Under the pieces are notes generated by a model that saw only the letters and a list, made by a program, of their open reading frames with translations, searched no databases and was not told the origin of the DNA. 64,000 bases of DNA from Streptomyces sp. NBC_00654 (GTDB lineage: Bacteria > Actinomycetota > Actinomycetes > Streptomycetales > Streptomycetaceae): positions 2,790,001 to 2,854,000 of the forward strand of contig NZ_JAPEOB010000001.1 of assembly GCF_026341775.1 (NCBI RefSeq), written 5' to 3'. Shown here piece by piece: positions 1 to 10,314 of this stretch. Position numbers and translations under genes: made by a program. Position 1 is the stretch's first letter; every line of letters starts with the position of its first letter.

Positions 1-635
1 AAGTGCTTCTCCGCCGCTTCACGGGCGCTCAGCCCGGACGCCAGGTCCGCCTGCCCGTGCGCGTCCAGGGTGCCTTCCATCACCGGTGTCATCAGGGCGA
101 CCAGATCCTCGCGCCCGGTGACCGGCCGGAACACCAGCCGGCCGCTGTCCTCGGGGACCGCCGTCCCGGCCCGCCACTCCAGACGCAGCCGTTCCACCAG
201 CATCCGGGCACCCGTACGTTCCATCACCTGGATCCGGGCTTCGACGATCTCGCGCGCCACCGGGTCCTCGTGCCAGTCCGGCGGCACGAACCTGCCGTAC
301 TCGGGACGTGCCGCGCCCACCGGCAGCACCGCCGCGACGGCCGTCTCCAGCAGCCGGACCCCTATCTCGACGCGCTCCGGTACGGGCAGGGTGTCGTCCA
401 GGTCGAAGAAGTCCAGTGCCAGCGGCTGCCCGCCCTTCTCGGCGGTCCACCAGGCGGCTCTGGCCACGACGCGCTCGCCGTGCAGCGCCACCCACATCCA
501 CTCCGGGCGGCGCCGGCCGGTCGCCAGGTCGTCCGCCAACTCGTGGTCCAGGACGTACGACAGACGGCGGAAGAGTCCGAGCTCCTGCGGTCCGGCCAGC
601 GGACGAACGGTCAAATCCTGTGGTGCAAGGGTCAT
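1..635 (-). CDS. GNAT-family N-acetyltransferase, 3' end outside window
   Basis: Read leftward from an ATG at 635 (protein starts MTLAPQDLTVRPL), with a purine-rich ribosome site (ggagag) just upstream. About 211 codons are in the window and the frame is still open at base 1, so the C-terminus is missing. The pattern fits GNAT acetyltransferases, which move an acetyl group from acetyl-CoA to an amine: an N-terminal half with WMWVALHGERVVARAAWW, then a second segment after GRLVFRPVTGREDL that looks like the start of another GNAT-like module. The substrate cannot be told. It is transcribed divergently from the FHA gene at 766. An N-terminal stop in the same frame lies 12 bases upstream, which supports this start. 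Confidence 0.75.
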   Translation of the reverse strand, partial: MTLAPQDLTVRPLAGPQELGLFRRLSYVLDHELADDLATGRRRPEWMWVALHGERVVARAAWWTAEKGGQPLALDFFDLDDTLPVPERVEIGVRLLETAVAAVLPVGAARPEYGRFVPPDWHEDPVAREIVEARIQVMERTGARMLVERLRLEWRAGTAVPEDSGRLVFRPVTGREDLVALMTPVMEGTLDAHGQADLASGLSAREAAEKH

Positions 636-752
636 GAACTCTCCTCATGGCGAATAGGCCGCAGACACTAACAACGGCCCCGGCCGAGGAGCACCGCAGG
701 TCAGCACGGGCGGAAAGAGGGGTTCTTCTGGACACCTCGGGGCGGTCGGCCC

Positions 753-766
753 GACAATCGACCCTG
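753..766 (+). promoter_or_regulatory. Possible -10 element giving a leaderless mRNA
   Basis: GACAAT at 753-758 lies 7 bases before the GTG at 766, the distance expected for a transcript that begins at or next to the start codon. No ribosome site is visible in between. The same arrangement occurs before the PP2C-like gene at 57734. Inference from spacing only; no convincing -35 box was found. Confidence 0.3.
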
Positions 767-1332
767 TGACGTCCTCCTTCGAGTTCCACACGTATCCCGC
801 GCGGCTGTCGGACGCCCAGCGCGACCGTGTCCTCGGCGTGCTCAGAGAAGGGGCCGCGCAGGGCAAGCTCTCCCACGACACCTTCCTGCGACGCATGGAA
901 CTGGCCCTCGTCGCACGCCGCCCCGAGGAACTGGCGGCGCTCACCTCCGACCTGGACTCCGGCGGGCGCTGGACCCAGAGCCTGGCCCGTGCCGTGGGCG
1001 GCCTGTCGGCCTTCCCCGGGCGGATGCGCCGGGCCTGGCAGACCGAACGGCTGCCGAAGCTCCTGCTGCCGGCCCCCGGCCCCTACCCGCTCCTCATCGG
1101 CCGCGACCCGGGCAACGGCCTGCGGCTCAACCACGAGACCGTGTCCCGGCTGCACGCCGAACTCACCGTGCAGGGCAGCCGATGGGTGCTGCGCGACCTC
1201 GGTTCGACGAACGGCACCTGTGTCAACGGCCAGCGGGTCGTCGGATCGGTCCCGGTCCGTGACGGGGACCAGGTGAGCTTCGGCCGGATGAGCTTCCGGC
1301 TGACCGCCCAGGCGCTCCGCCCGCCCGCCTGA
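766..1332 (+). CDS. DUF1707 and FHA domain protein
   Basis: 188 residues from a GTG start. Residues about 8-62 form a DUF1707 (SHOCT-like) module typical of actinobacterial membrane or signalling proteins (LSDAQRDRVLGVLREGAAQGKLS, then FLRRMELALVARRPEEL). Residues about 92-180 form a forkhead-associated domain with the hallmark GRD, SRLHAEL and LGSTNGTCVNG motifs, which bind phosphothreonine peptides. No membrane segment or kinase domain is present, so this is probably a cytosolic adaptor reading the output of Ser/Thr kinases encoded elsewhere. It stands alone between divergent neighbours; the following 237 bases hold no gene. Family assignment is firm, partner unknown. Confidence 0.88.
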   Translation: MTSSFEFHTYPARLSDAQRDRVLGVLREGAAQGKLSHDTFLRRMELALVARRPEELAALTSDLDSGGRWTQSLARAVGGLSAFPGRMRRAWQTERLPKLLLPAPGPYPLLIGRDPGNGLRLNHETVSRLHAELTVQGSRWVLRDLGSTNGTCVNGQRVVGSVPVRDGDQVSFGRMSFRLTAQALRPPA

Positions 1333-1415
1333 CCCCGCGAACCCCGCCCGACCCCTCGGATCCCGCGCTACCCTGCCGACCCGCCGTTCGTCGGCCTCAC
1401 CCCGCGAACCCCGCC
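1332..1415. repeat. 17-bp direct repeat
   Basis: ACCCCGCGAACCCCGCC occurs exactly at 1332-1348 and again at 1399-1415, 67 bases apart, in the intergenic stretch after the FHA gene. The stretch 1333-1569 is otherwise C-rich with scattered CCCCGCC words and no gene I can support. Confidence 0.7.
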
Positions 1416-1569
1416 GTGCCCCGCCGGGTGCCCCGCGGTGCGCAGCCGTGCCCCGCCATGCCCGCCGTGCGCGGCCGTCACCCGAACGGCCGCACGCCGA
1501 CTGCGGTGAGAGCCCGGTGGTGGTGGGCTGAAGGCAGCCGCGTCGGGCAGCGACGCACCGACCCCGGGG

Positions 1570-2682
1570 GTGCGGATGCCGGTCGACGGACCCGAGCGCG
1601 TACCAGCGGCCCCCTCCCCGCGCAGGCGGACGGGCGGGCAGCCCGGCCTCCTGGCGCCCGGTGCGGCCACCGACCCCTGCCGGCTCCGGCTCTACCGCCG
1701 CCTGCGCGAGGCCTACCCGCTCTGTTACGACGAGGGCCTCGGCGCCTGGCTGCTCAGCAGGTACGCCGATGTGGCCGTCGCGCTCACCGACCCCCGGTTC
1801 GCCGGCTACCCGCACGACGGCGCACCGCGCGGCGGCCCCGCCCCGCTCGGGCTCTGCCGGGGCAGCATCCACTGTGCGGCGCGGGACGAAGGGACGCGGG
1901 GGCCCGGGCTCCAGGCCCGCCCCGCCGATCCCGCAGGCCCCGCCCCTCCCACAGGCCCAACAGGCTCTGTTCACGCTGTGGCCCCCGCCCGCCGCAAGGC
2001 CGTCGAGCGGACCGCCTATGTGCTGGCCCGCCGCATAGCCGGGCGCCAACAGGCCGACCTGGTAGAGGAGTTCTGCCGCTGGCTTCCGGCCGGTGCCGCG
2101 GCCGCCGCGGCCGGTCTCTCCTCCCCGGACCTCGACCGGCTGCCGCGTGCCGCCCTCCATCCGCGGCTCATCCACTCCGCCGTCGGTCCCACCGACTGCG
2201 CCGGGCACACGGCTCTGCGGGAGACGGCCCTCGCGTCGTTCCTGGCCAACCTGCTCGACGACGCCGACCTGCTGGCTGCCGTACGCACCGAACCAGGGCT
2301 CATCGCGCGGGCCTGGACGGAGACGCTGCGCCGCGACCCGCCCGTCCAGATCGTCCTGCGCCGCACCCTGACCGAAGTCCCCGTCAGCGGTGGCACGCTC
2401 CCCGCGGGGGCGCCCGTCGCCTGTCTGACCGGCGCGGCGGGACGCGACCCGGACCGCTTCGCCGATCCCGACCTCTTCGACCCGTTCCGTCCCGACCCCG
2501 GCCGTCTCATCACCGGCCCCGCGGGCTGCCCCGCCGTACTGCTCGGCCGGCTGGAGGCCGAGTACGGGCTGCGCGCCCTGTTGGAGGCCATGCCCCGCCT
2601 CCGCTGGGCGGACGGCTTCCGTCCGGTCGGCACCGGGCTGCTCACCCGTGGTCCGCGGACTCTTCTCGTACGGCCTTCCTGA
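1570..2682 (+). CDS. Degenerate cytochrome P450-like protein
   Basis: 370 residues from GTG 1570 (an ATG at 1576 is equally possible). The C-terminal half follows the P450 plan: an I-helix-like stretch DCAGHTALRETALASFLANL, the K-helix ETLR, PPVQIVLRRTLTEVPVSGGTLPAG, and a haem-loop position LITGPAGCPAVLLGRLEAE. The cysteine that would bind haem is kept, but the usual Phe, Gly and His of FGxGxHxCxG are replaced by Leu, Ile and Ala. The C-helix HxxxR region is replaced by a Pro/Gly-rich stretch (about residues 90-135). It may therefore not bind haem normally. The 3' end overlaps the convergent treY end by 41 bases. P450 ancestry is fairly sure; activity is doubtful. Confidence 0.7.
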   Translation: MRMPVDGPERVPAAPSPRRRTGGQPGLLAPGAATDPCRLRLYRRLREAYPLCYDEGLGAWLLSRYADVAVALTDPRFAGYPHDGAPRGGPAPLGLCRGSIHCAARDEGTRGPGLQARPADPAGPAPPTGPTGSVHAVAPARRKAVERTAYVLARRIAGRQQADLVEEFCRWLPAGAAAAAAGLSSPDLDRLPRAALHPRLIHSAVGPTDCAGHTALRETALASFLANLLDDADLLAAVRTEPGLIARAWTETLRRDPPVQIVLRRTLTEVPVSGGTLPAGAPVACLTGAAGRDPDRFADPDLFDPFRPDPGRLITGPAGCPAVLLGRLEAEYGLRALLEAMPRLRWADGFRPVGTGLLTRGPRTLLVRPS

Positions 2683-5113
2683 GCAGGGCCACCGGCCGTT
2701 CGGCGAACAGTTCCTCCATTGCGACCGTGCCGCCCGAGAACTCCCGTCCCGGCGCCAGGACGTCCAGCCAGGGGCCGGTGTCGGGCAGCGGAAGCACCGT
2801 GCCGCGCCAGCCGCCCTCCTCCGCCAGCCGCAGGGACAGCCGGGTCACCGCCGTGACGACCTCGCCCGACCGGCAGAACGCCAGACAGTGCCCTGCCGCC
2901 GCGCCGCGAGCGACCAGCGGGAGGTATGTCCCCGACTCCCCGAACACCTCCGGCCGCGCCCGCCGCAGCCGCAGCGCGGCCATCGTGAGCGCCGCCTTCT
3001 CACCGGCCCCGACCGAGCCGTACGCACCCCCCGAGCCGTCGACCCCTTCCGAGCCGTCGATCCCGGCCGAGCCGTCGGTGCCGGCCGAGCCGGCAGCGGG
3101 CTGCCGGAACGGCCGCCGGTTGTCCGGGTCGACCAGCGCGAGGTACTCGTGCTCCGTGCCCTGATACAGATCGGGCACCCCCGGCATCGTCAGATGCACC
3201 AGCGCCGCGCCCAGTACATTGGCCCGCACGAACGGGACGAGCGTGCCCGCGAACCGTGTCACCAGCGTCCGCGCCGCACCGGTGGCGCTGCCCGGACCGG
3301 CCGCGACGAAGTCCGTCACCGCCCGCTCGTACCCCGGATCGGGTTCGGTCCAGCTGGTGAAGAGCCCCGCCTCCCGTACGGCTTTGAGCAGTGCGGGTTC
3401 GAGCCGCCCCGCCATCTCCGTACCGGGCAGCGCCGCGCAGCCGTACGAGGACTGCCAGGACTGCCAGGCCAGCTGTGGGTCCGGTGCCGTCACCGTCGTC
3501 GCCCGGGTCAGCTGCTCCACCAGCGCGGACCATCGTTCGGGGCACTCCGAGAGCACCGCGATCCGGGCCCGCACATCAGCGCTGCGCTTGGTGTCGTGCG
3601 TGGTCAGTACCGTGCCGGTGGCCGGCCAGTCCCGGGCCAGCCGTGCGCAGAACGTGTGGAACTCCTCAGGCGGCACGGCGGGCCTGCCGGGGTCGCCGCC
3701 CACCTCGGTCGCGGAGATCAGCGGCACATAGCGGTAGAACGCGGTGTCCTCGACCGACTTGGCGTGCAGCGCCGACGCCGTCTGCGCGAACCTGGCACAG
3801 AACGCCGCCTGTTCCGGCCCGTCGCCGAGCCGCCCCAGCGCCAGGTCCCGCACCACACCGACGGCCGCCGCCTCCTCCGGCACGGAGAACACCGCCCTCG
3901 CGTCCCGTACCGCCTCCTCCGGCAGCGCCGACGCGGCGGCGTCCGTGAGCGGCCCGCCGGCCGTGACGTACGGGCGGTAGACCGGGATCCGGACGAGCAG
4001 TTCGCGTACGGCGGTGTGGAGTGCCCACGGGGCGTGGTCGCGCAGGACGGGATCCGCGGCGCACACCCGGACCGCCAGCCGGGTCAGCCACGCGGTCTCG
4101 GCGGCGAGTTCATGGGTCACCACGCGGTACGCGGCCCGGCGCACGGTCGCCGCCCAGTAGCCGCCCCGGTCGCCGGGCGGGCCCGCGAAGTCCCGGTAGC
4201 GGCCGAGCAGCTCCGCCGCGCCCGCGGGGTCGGTGAAGAGCCCGTCGATCCGGTGCAGCGCGTCGTACCCCGTCGTCCCGGCGACCGCCCAGCCCGCGGG
4301 CAGCGGTTCCGGTCCGGTGAGGATCTTCTCCACCACCGTCCACCGGCCGCCGGTGGCCCGGTCGAGCCGCTCCAGATAGGCCGCCGGGTCGGCGAGACCG
4401 TCCGGGTGGTCGACACGCAGCCCGTCGACGACACCGTCCCGGAGCAGTTCGAGCACCTTGCCGTGGGTGGCGTCGAAGACCTTGGGATGCTCGACGCGGA
4501 CCCCGATCAGCTCCGGGACGGTGAAGAAGCGCCGGTAGTTCAGTTCGGTACGGGCCAGCCGCCACCAGCCGAGCCGGTAGTGCTGGGCGTCCAACAGCTC
4601 GCGCAGCGGCAGCGCGGCCGTGCCCTCGCGCAGCGGGAACACCTGTTCGTCATAGTGCAGTACGTCGCCCTCCACCGAGAACCGGTCGAGCTGATCGCCC
4701 AGGCGCCCCGCGAGGACCGGCAGCAGGATCCTGCCGCCGTGCTCCGCCCAGTCGATGTCGAACCAGCGGGCGTAGGGGGACTCCGGGCCCTCGCGCAGCA
4801 CTTCCCACAGCGCCCGGTTGTGGCGGGGCGCGGTCGCCATGTGATTGGGCACGATGTCCAGGATCAGCCCGAGCCCGTGCTCGCGGGCCGTCGCGGCGAG
4901 CCGCCGCAGCCCCTCCTCACCGCCCAGCTCGGCCCGGACCCGGCTGTGGTCCACGACGTCGTAGCCGTGCCGGGAACCGGGAACGGCCTCCAGGACGGGC
5001 GAAAGATGCAGATGGGAGACGCCGAGCGCGGCGAGGTAGGGCACCGCGTCCCCGGCTGCCGAGAAGGGGAAGTCCGGCTGGAGCTGGAGGCGGTACGTGG
5101 CGGTGGGCGTCAT
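2642..5113 (-). CDS. treY: Maltooligosyl trehalose synthase
   Basis: 823 residues from ATG 5113 (MTPTATYRLQLQPDFPFSAAG), the usual TreY N-terminus; an in-frame GTG-type extension to 5209 has no family support. It is a GH13 enzyme that isomerises the reducing-end alpha-1,4 bond of maltooligosaccharides to the alpha-1,1 bond of trehalose. GH13 motifs are in order: DIVPNHMA, GLRVDHPDGLADP (nucleophile Asp), VVEKIL (acid/base Glu) and TTHDTKRSADVRAR. Near the C-terminus a GSxGxD hexapeptide repeat interrupts the DPDNRRPF...KAALT region. It lies 127 bases downstream of glgX in the same direction, as expected for a trehalose-from-glycogen route. No treZ is in the window. It converges on the P450-like gene with a 41-base overlap. 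Confidence 0.96.
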   Translation of the reverse strand: MTPTATYRLQLQPDFPFSAAGDAVPYLAALGVSHLHLSPVLEAVPGSRHGYDVVDHSRVRAELGGEEGLRRLAATAREHGLGLILDIVPNHMATAPRHNRALWEVLREGPESPYARWFDIDWAEHGGRILLPVLAGRLGDQLDRFSVEGDVLHYDEQVFPLREGTAALPLRELLDAQHYRLGWWRLARTELNYRRFFTVPELIGVRVEHPKVFDATHGKVLELLRDGVVDGLRVDHPDGLADPAAYLERLDRATGGRWTVVEKILTGPEPLPAGWAVAGTTGYDALHRIDGLFTDPAGAAELLGRYRDFAGPPGDRGGYWAATVRRAAYRVVTHELAAETAWLTRLAVRVCAADPVLRDHAPWALHTAVRELLVRIPVYRPYVTAGGPLTDAAASALPEEAVRDARAVFSVPEEAAAVGVVRDLALGRLGDGPEQAAFCARFAQTASALHAKSVEDTAFYRYVPLISATEVGGDPGRPAVPPEEFHTFCARLARDWPATGTVLTTHDTKRSADVRARIAVLSECPERWSALVEQLTRATTVTAPDPQLAWQSWQSSYGCAALPGTEMAGRLEPALLKAVREAGLFTSWTEPDPGYERAVTDFVAAGPGSATGAARTLVTRFAGTLVPFVRANVLGAALVHLTMPGVPDLYQGTEHEYLALVDPDNRRPFRQPAAGSAGTDGSAGIDGSEGVDGSGGAYGSVGAGEKAALTMAALRLRRARPEVFGESGTYLPLVARGAAAGHCLAFCRSGEVVTAVTRLSLRLAEEGGWRGTVLPLPDTGPWLDVLAPGREFSGGTVAMEELFAERPVALLRKAVREESADHG
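3013..3100. repeat. 18-bp minisatellite inside treY
   Basis: Nearly five copies of an 18-bp unit beginning CCGAGCCGTCGA (3013-3030, 3031-3048, 3049-3066, 3067-3084, partial to 3100). On the coding strand it reads as GSAGTD, GSAGID, GSEGVD, GSGGAY. The frame is kept, so it adds a flexible loop to the enzyme. Confidence 0.9.
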
Positions 5114-5240
5114 GCGAACGTACGTACCCAGCGGGCAGCGGTGTGTGTCACGGCGGCCGTGAGCATCACCCGTTCTTGTCGCGGGAGGCACGGGGGTGAC
5201 GCCGGGCATGCGCCGGGCGCAGGCCGTGCTGAAGCCGCGC

Positions 5241-7451
<2,211 letters not shown>

Positions 7452-7501
7452 GGAAACGATTCTTCCCCTTCTGATCCGGGTGCGAGGGGTCTCTTGGGCC
7501 A

Positions 7502-7534
7502 GATACTCCCCGAATGAGCCGGATACTCCCCGAA
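7502..7534 (-). promoter_or_regulatory. 13-bp direct repeat upstream of glgX
   Basis: GATACTCCCCGAA occurs at 7502-7514 and again at 7522-7534. The copies are 20 bp apart, about two helical turns, and lie 51-83 bases before the glgX start. That geometry suits a dimeric activator or repressor of the glgX-treY pair. The repeat is certain, the role inferred. Confidence 0.5.
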
Positions 7535-7620
7535 AGAGGTGCATCCGCCCGAAGGCTGTCCCGCTCAATCCCTGGCGGGCGCGCGGCGACGGCTGCGGCA
7601 CCCCGTGGCGTTGTCCCGGA

Positions 7621-7649
7621 ACGTCCGCATGGATCCAGTATGCGGACGT
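7621..7649. promoter_or_regulatory. Perfect inverted repeat, 10-bp arms
   Basis: ACGTCCGCAT (7621-7630) and ATGCGGACGT (7640-7649) are exact reverse complements separated by 9 bases. There is no T-run and no gene end nearby, so a protein-binding site is likelier than a terminator. Confidence 0.55.
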
Positions 7650-8047
7650 CCCTCCGCCTGGCGATGCATCGCGTCCGACGCCGCGCGCCGATCCTCCAGG
7701 GATGGCGGGACGGTCTTCAGGGCGTCGGGCCGGAGCGGCCCGGCCCGCTCGGCTCCCCGGGGTGTGCCGGCGACGGGCCGTCGGGGCCGCACCGGTCAAC
7801 TTCGGACACCCCGATGCCGCCCAGGGCGGAAAACTGCCGCGGCCCAGCGGGCGGTCGCCCGGAATGCGGCATGCCGTGGGGTGGTTAATCACTATGAATC
7901 CGCTCACTCCGCCCAATGTTGCCGCTTGGAACGGGCTTGTCCCGCAGGGGAGTTGAGAAAGCAGCCTGCGCATCCGGCTGCACCGGCTCCCGCTCGCGGA
8001 GTACCCTTCCTTGATCGTTGGGTGGGGGAGTGGAAGGCGGTACGCGG

Positions 8048-9280
8048 GTGAGCTCGGGAGGGTTCGAGCTACCCCCAGGTGACGCAGGTCACGAGGGGGA
8101 GTCGACCGATGCACCGCCCGGGGCGGTGTCCCTTGCGCAACCCCTGGAGATCGGTGCCGAGCTCGACTGGGGAGCGGATGCCTGGACCGAGGTACGCACC
8201 CGGGCCCAGCGGGCCGGACGGGCCTATATCTGGCTGAATCTCGTGGAACAGCGGCTGCGGGCCGTCGTCGCCGCAGTGCTGCGGCCCATCTACGAACCGG
8301 TGCACGGCGAGGACTGGGTGGTCGCCGCGGCCGGACCGGCGGGCCAGGAGTGGGTGCAGCGGGCCGTCGCCGTCCGCGAGGTCTCGCGCCGCAAGGGCTA
8401 TCTGCTCGACCCGGCCGACGACAATGTCCTCAGCTTCCTCACCCTGCCGCAGCTGCGCGAGCTGATGGTCCAGCACTGGCCTTGTTTCGAGCCCTATTTC
8501 GACGACCGGCGGGATGTCGAGCTGGCCCTGGACGAGCTGGAGGTGGCGCGCAATGTGGTCTCCCGCAACCGCGCGCTGAACGAGGCGGTCCTGGCCCAGG
8601 CGGAGCGGGCCTCCGCGCGGCTCCTCGAAATCCTCGGGAGCGGGGCCGCGGTCCCGTCCGCGGACCGGCTGCCCGTCGACGCCGTCGAGGAACTGGTCGG
8701 TGACCGGTACGCCGATGTGGTCTCGGTCCACCCCGACCGGGTGCGGCTCCAGCGCCAGCTGCCCGCCGAGGACCTGTTCGGCGGTGCGCGGCGCCTGGAC
8801 GCCGTCGGCATAGGGCTCAACCTGCTCGTGCAGAACTTCTCCGGCCGGCGACTGGTGCGGCTGGCCGAATCGGGCTGCCGCGTCCGGCTGCTGTTCATCA
8901 ACCCGGCCAGCAGCGCGGTCAAGCGCCGTGAGCGGGAACTGGGCCTCAAGAAGGGCGAGCTGAGCCGCTCGGTGGAGATGAACATCCTGCACATGCGCCG
9001 GGTGCGCTCCAAGCTCCGTGACCCGGGCGCCTTCCAGATCCAGGTCTTCGACGAGACCCCGCGCTTCACCGCCTACCTGGTGGACGGCGACGGCCCGGAC
9101 GCCGTGGGTGTCGTCCAGACGTACCTGCGGCGGGCCCGCGGTATGGAGGCTCCCGTGCTGGTCCTGCGCGGCGGCGGGCGTTCGGTGGTCAGGGTGGGGC
9201 AGGACAGCGAGCACGGACTGTTCGAGACGTACCGGGAGGAGTTCGAGTCCGTGTGGACGGACTCGCGGCCGGTCTCCTGA
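8048..9280 (+). CDS. SAV2148-family HEPN domain protein
   Basis: 410 residues from GTG 8048, chosen because ggaagg lies about 9 bases upstream; an in-frame start at 8018 lacks a ribosome site. The protein matches the Streptomyces SAV2148-like family as I remember it. An N-terminal helical HEPN-like half (AYIWLNLVEQRLRAVV, then KGYLLDPADDNVLSFLTLPQ) is followed by a C-terminal domain with LVQNFSGRRLVRLAESGCRVRLLFINP and FTAYLVDGDGPDAVGVVQTY, resembling a degenerate phospholipase-D-like or DUF5919-like fold. HEPN proteins often cut or bind RNA, but the classic RxxxxH motif is not evident. Biological role unknown. It is followed at 9432 by an exonuclease gene in the same direction. Confidence 0.75.
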   Translation: MSSGGFELPPGDAGHEGESTDAPPGAVSLAQPLEIGAELDWGADAWTEVRTRAQRAGRAYIWLNLVEQRLRAVVAAVLRPIYEPVHGEDWVVAAAGPAGQEWVQRAVAVREVSRRKGYLLDPADDNVLSFLTLPQLRELMVQHWPCFEPYFDDRRDVELALDELEVARNVVSRNRALNEAVLAQAERASARLLEILGSGAAVPSADRLPVDAVEELVGDRYADVVSVHPDRVRLQRQLPAEDLFGGARRLDAVGIGLNLLVQNFSGRRLVRLAESGCRVRLLFINPASSAVKRRERELGLKKGELSRSVEMNILHMRRVRSKLRDPGAFQIQVFDETPRFTAYLVDGDGPDAVGVVQTYLRRARGMEAPVLVLRGGGRSVVRVGQDSEHGLFETYREEFESVWTDSRPVS

Positions 9281-9431
9281 CGAGTCGGCCACTGCCATGA
9301 GGAGCTCGTCGGGCCGGGCCGGTCCTGGCGCTTCCTGACGGTCCCGCGGTGTGCGGGCCGGTGCGGGCTTGTCAGTGGTGCGTGGGAGGGTGTTCATCAC
9401 CTGGGGGAGAGCACCACGAAGGAGGTACGGG

Positions 9432-10184
9432 ATGAGCTGGCACCGTGAGCCGCTGGTCGGCTTCGACCTGGAGACGACGGGTACGGAACCGCTGGAGGCC
9501 CGGATCGTGACCGCCGCGGTCGTCGCGGTCGAGGGCCGCGAGGACGAGCCGGTCCGACGGCGGTCCTGGCTGGCGGATCCGGGCATCCGGATTCCCGCGC
9601 AGGCTTCCGCGATCCACGGCATCAGCAGCGAGCGGGCGGCGGCGGAGGGCCGCCCGGTGCGTGAGGTGGCGGACGAGATCGCCGAGACCCTGGTGGACTA
9701 CTGGCGCGAGGGGGTGCCGGTCGTCGCGTACAACGCGTCGTTCGATTTCACCCTGCTGACGGCGGAGTTGCGTCGGCACGGACTGCCTTCGCTCAGCGAC
9801 CGGCTGGGCGGCGGCGGCATCGGCCCGGTCATCGACCCGTACACGATCGACCGTGCCGTCGACCGCTACCGCAAGGGCAAGCGCACCCTCGAAGCGGTCT
9901 GTGTCGAGTACGGGGTGGTGCACGGCGGCGCGCACGACGCGGGGGCGGACGCGCTGGCCGCGGTGCGCGTGGCGTACGCGATAGCCGAGCGGCACGGCTC
10001 GGTGGCCGCACTCACCTCGGCCGAACTGCACGAGCGCCAGATCGAGTGGTACGCGCGCTGGGCGGCCGATTTCGAGAAGTTCCTCCGCCGGAAGGGCAGC
10101 GCCGACGCGGTGATCGACGGGCACTGGCCCCTGCGGGAGCCGGCGGCGACGCTGTCCGGCATATCGGCCCCGTCCGAGGGCTGA
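9432..10184 (+). CDS. DEDDh 3'-5' exonuclease
   Basis: 250 residues. ATG 9432 is preceded by a near-perfect ribosome site (gaaggaggt), so the in-frame upstream extension to 9351 is rejected. It is an RNase T/DnaQ-type exonuclease: FDLETTGTEP supplies Asp12 and Glu14, NASFDF supplies Asp105, and HDAGAD supplies His168 and Asp173, a complete DEDDh set for two-metal hydrolysis of nucleic acid 3' ends. The size fits stand-alone proofreading-like exonucleases rather than a polymerase-fused one. Substrate (DNA or RNA) cannot be told. It is separated by 151 bases from the HEPN gene, possibly co-transcribed. Confidence 0.9.
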   Translation: MSWHREPLVGFDLETTGTEPLEARIVTAAVVAVEGREDEPVRRRSWLADPGIRIPAQASAIHGISSERAAAEGRPVREVADEIAETLVDYWREGVPVVAYNASFDFTLLTAELRRHGLPSLSDRLGGGGIGPVIDPYTIDRAVDRYRKGKRTLEAVCVEYGVVHGGAHDAGADALAAVRVAYAIAERHGSVAALTSAELHERQIEWYARWAADFEKFLRRKGSADAVIDGHWPLREPAATLSGISAPSEG

Positions 10185-10195
10185 GGGCGGTACGT

Positions 10196-10314
10196 CCGTC
10201 GCAGGTCCGCAGGTCCGTGGGTCCGGGTCCGTGGGTCTGGCGGTCGGCCGGTCCCGGTCCGGAGGCCCTTCGGTCCGCCGGCCGTCCGTCGCGGAAGTCC
10301 GCCGGCCGTCCGTC
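10196..10314. repeat. GTCCG-rich repeat region
   Basis: The region between the exonuclease and the kinase-like gene is built of GTCCG words. An 18-bp unit GTCCGCCGGCCGTCCGTC occurs exactly at 10273-10290 and 10297-10314 (24-bp period), and GTCCGTGGGTC repeats nearer the left end. The second copy abuts the stop codon of the leftward gene at 10315. Confidence 0.75.

Larger units (their letters stand above)
7452..8047. other. 596-base divergent intergenic region, no gene
   Basis: Lies between glgX (leftward) and the HEPN gene (rightward). Every frame here that is open lacks recognisable protein and typical codon use. It holds a 13-bp direct repeat near glgX and a 10-bp-arm inverted repeat near the middle, listed separately. 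Near the right end TTGATC at about 8012 and a purine-rich ribosome site ggaagg at 8033-8038 belong to the HEPN gene. Confidence 0.6.

Noticed and set aside
19..2208. Long minus-strand open frame across three genes
   Set aside because: Overlaps the acetyltransferase, FHA and P450-like genes in another frame; no recognisable domain and the composition of a shadow frame.
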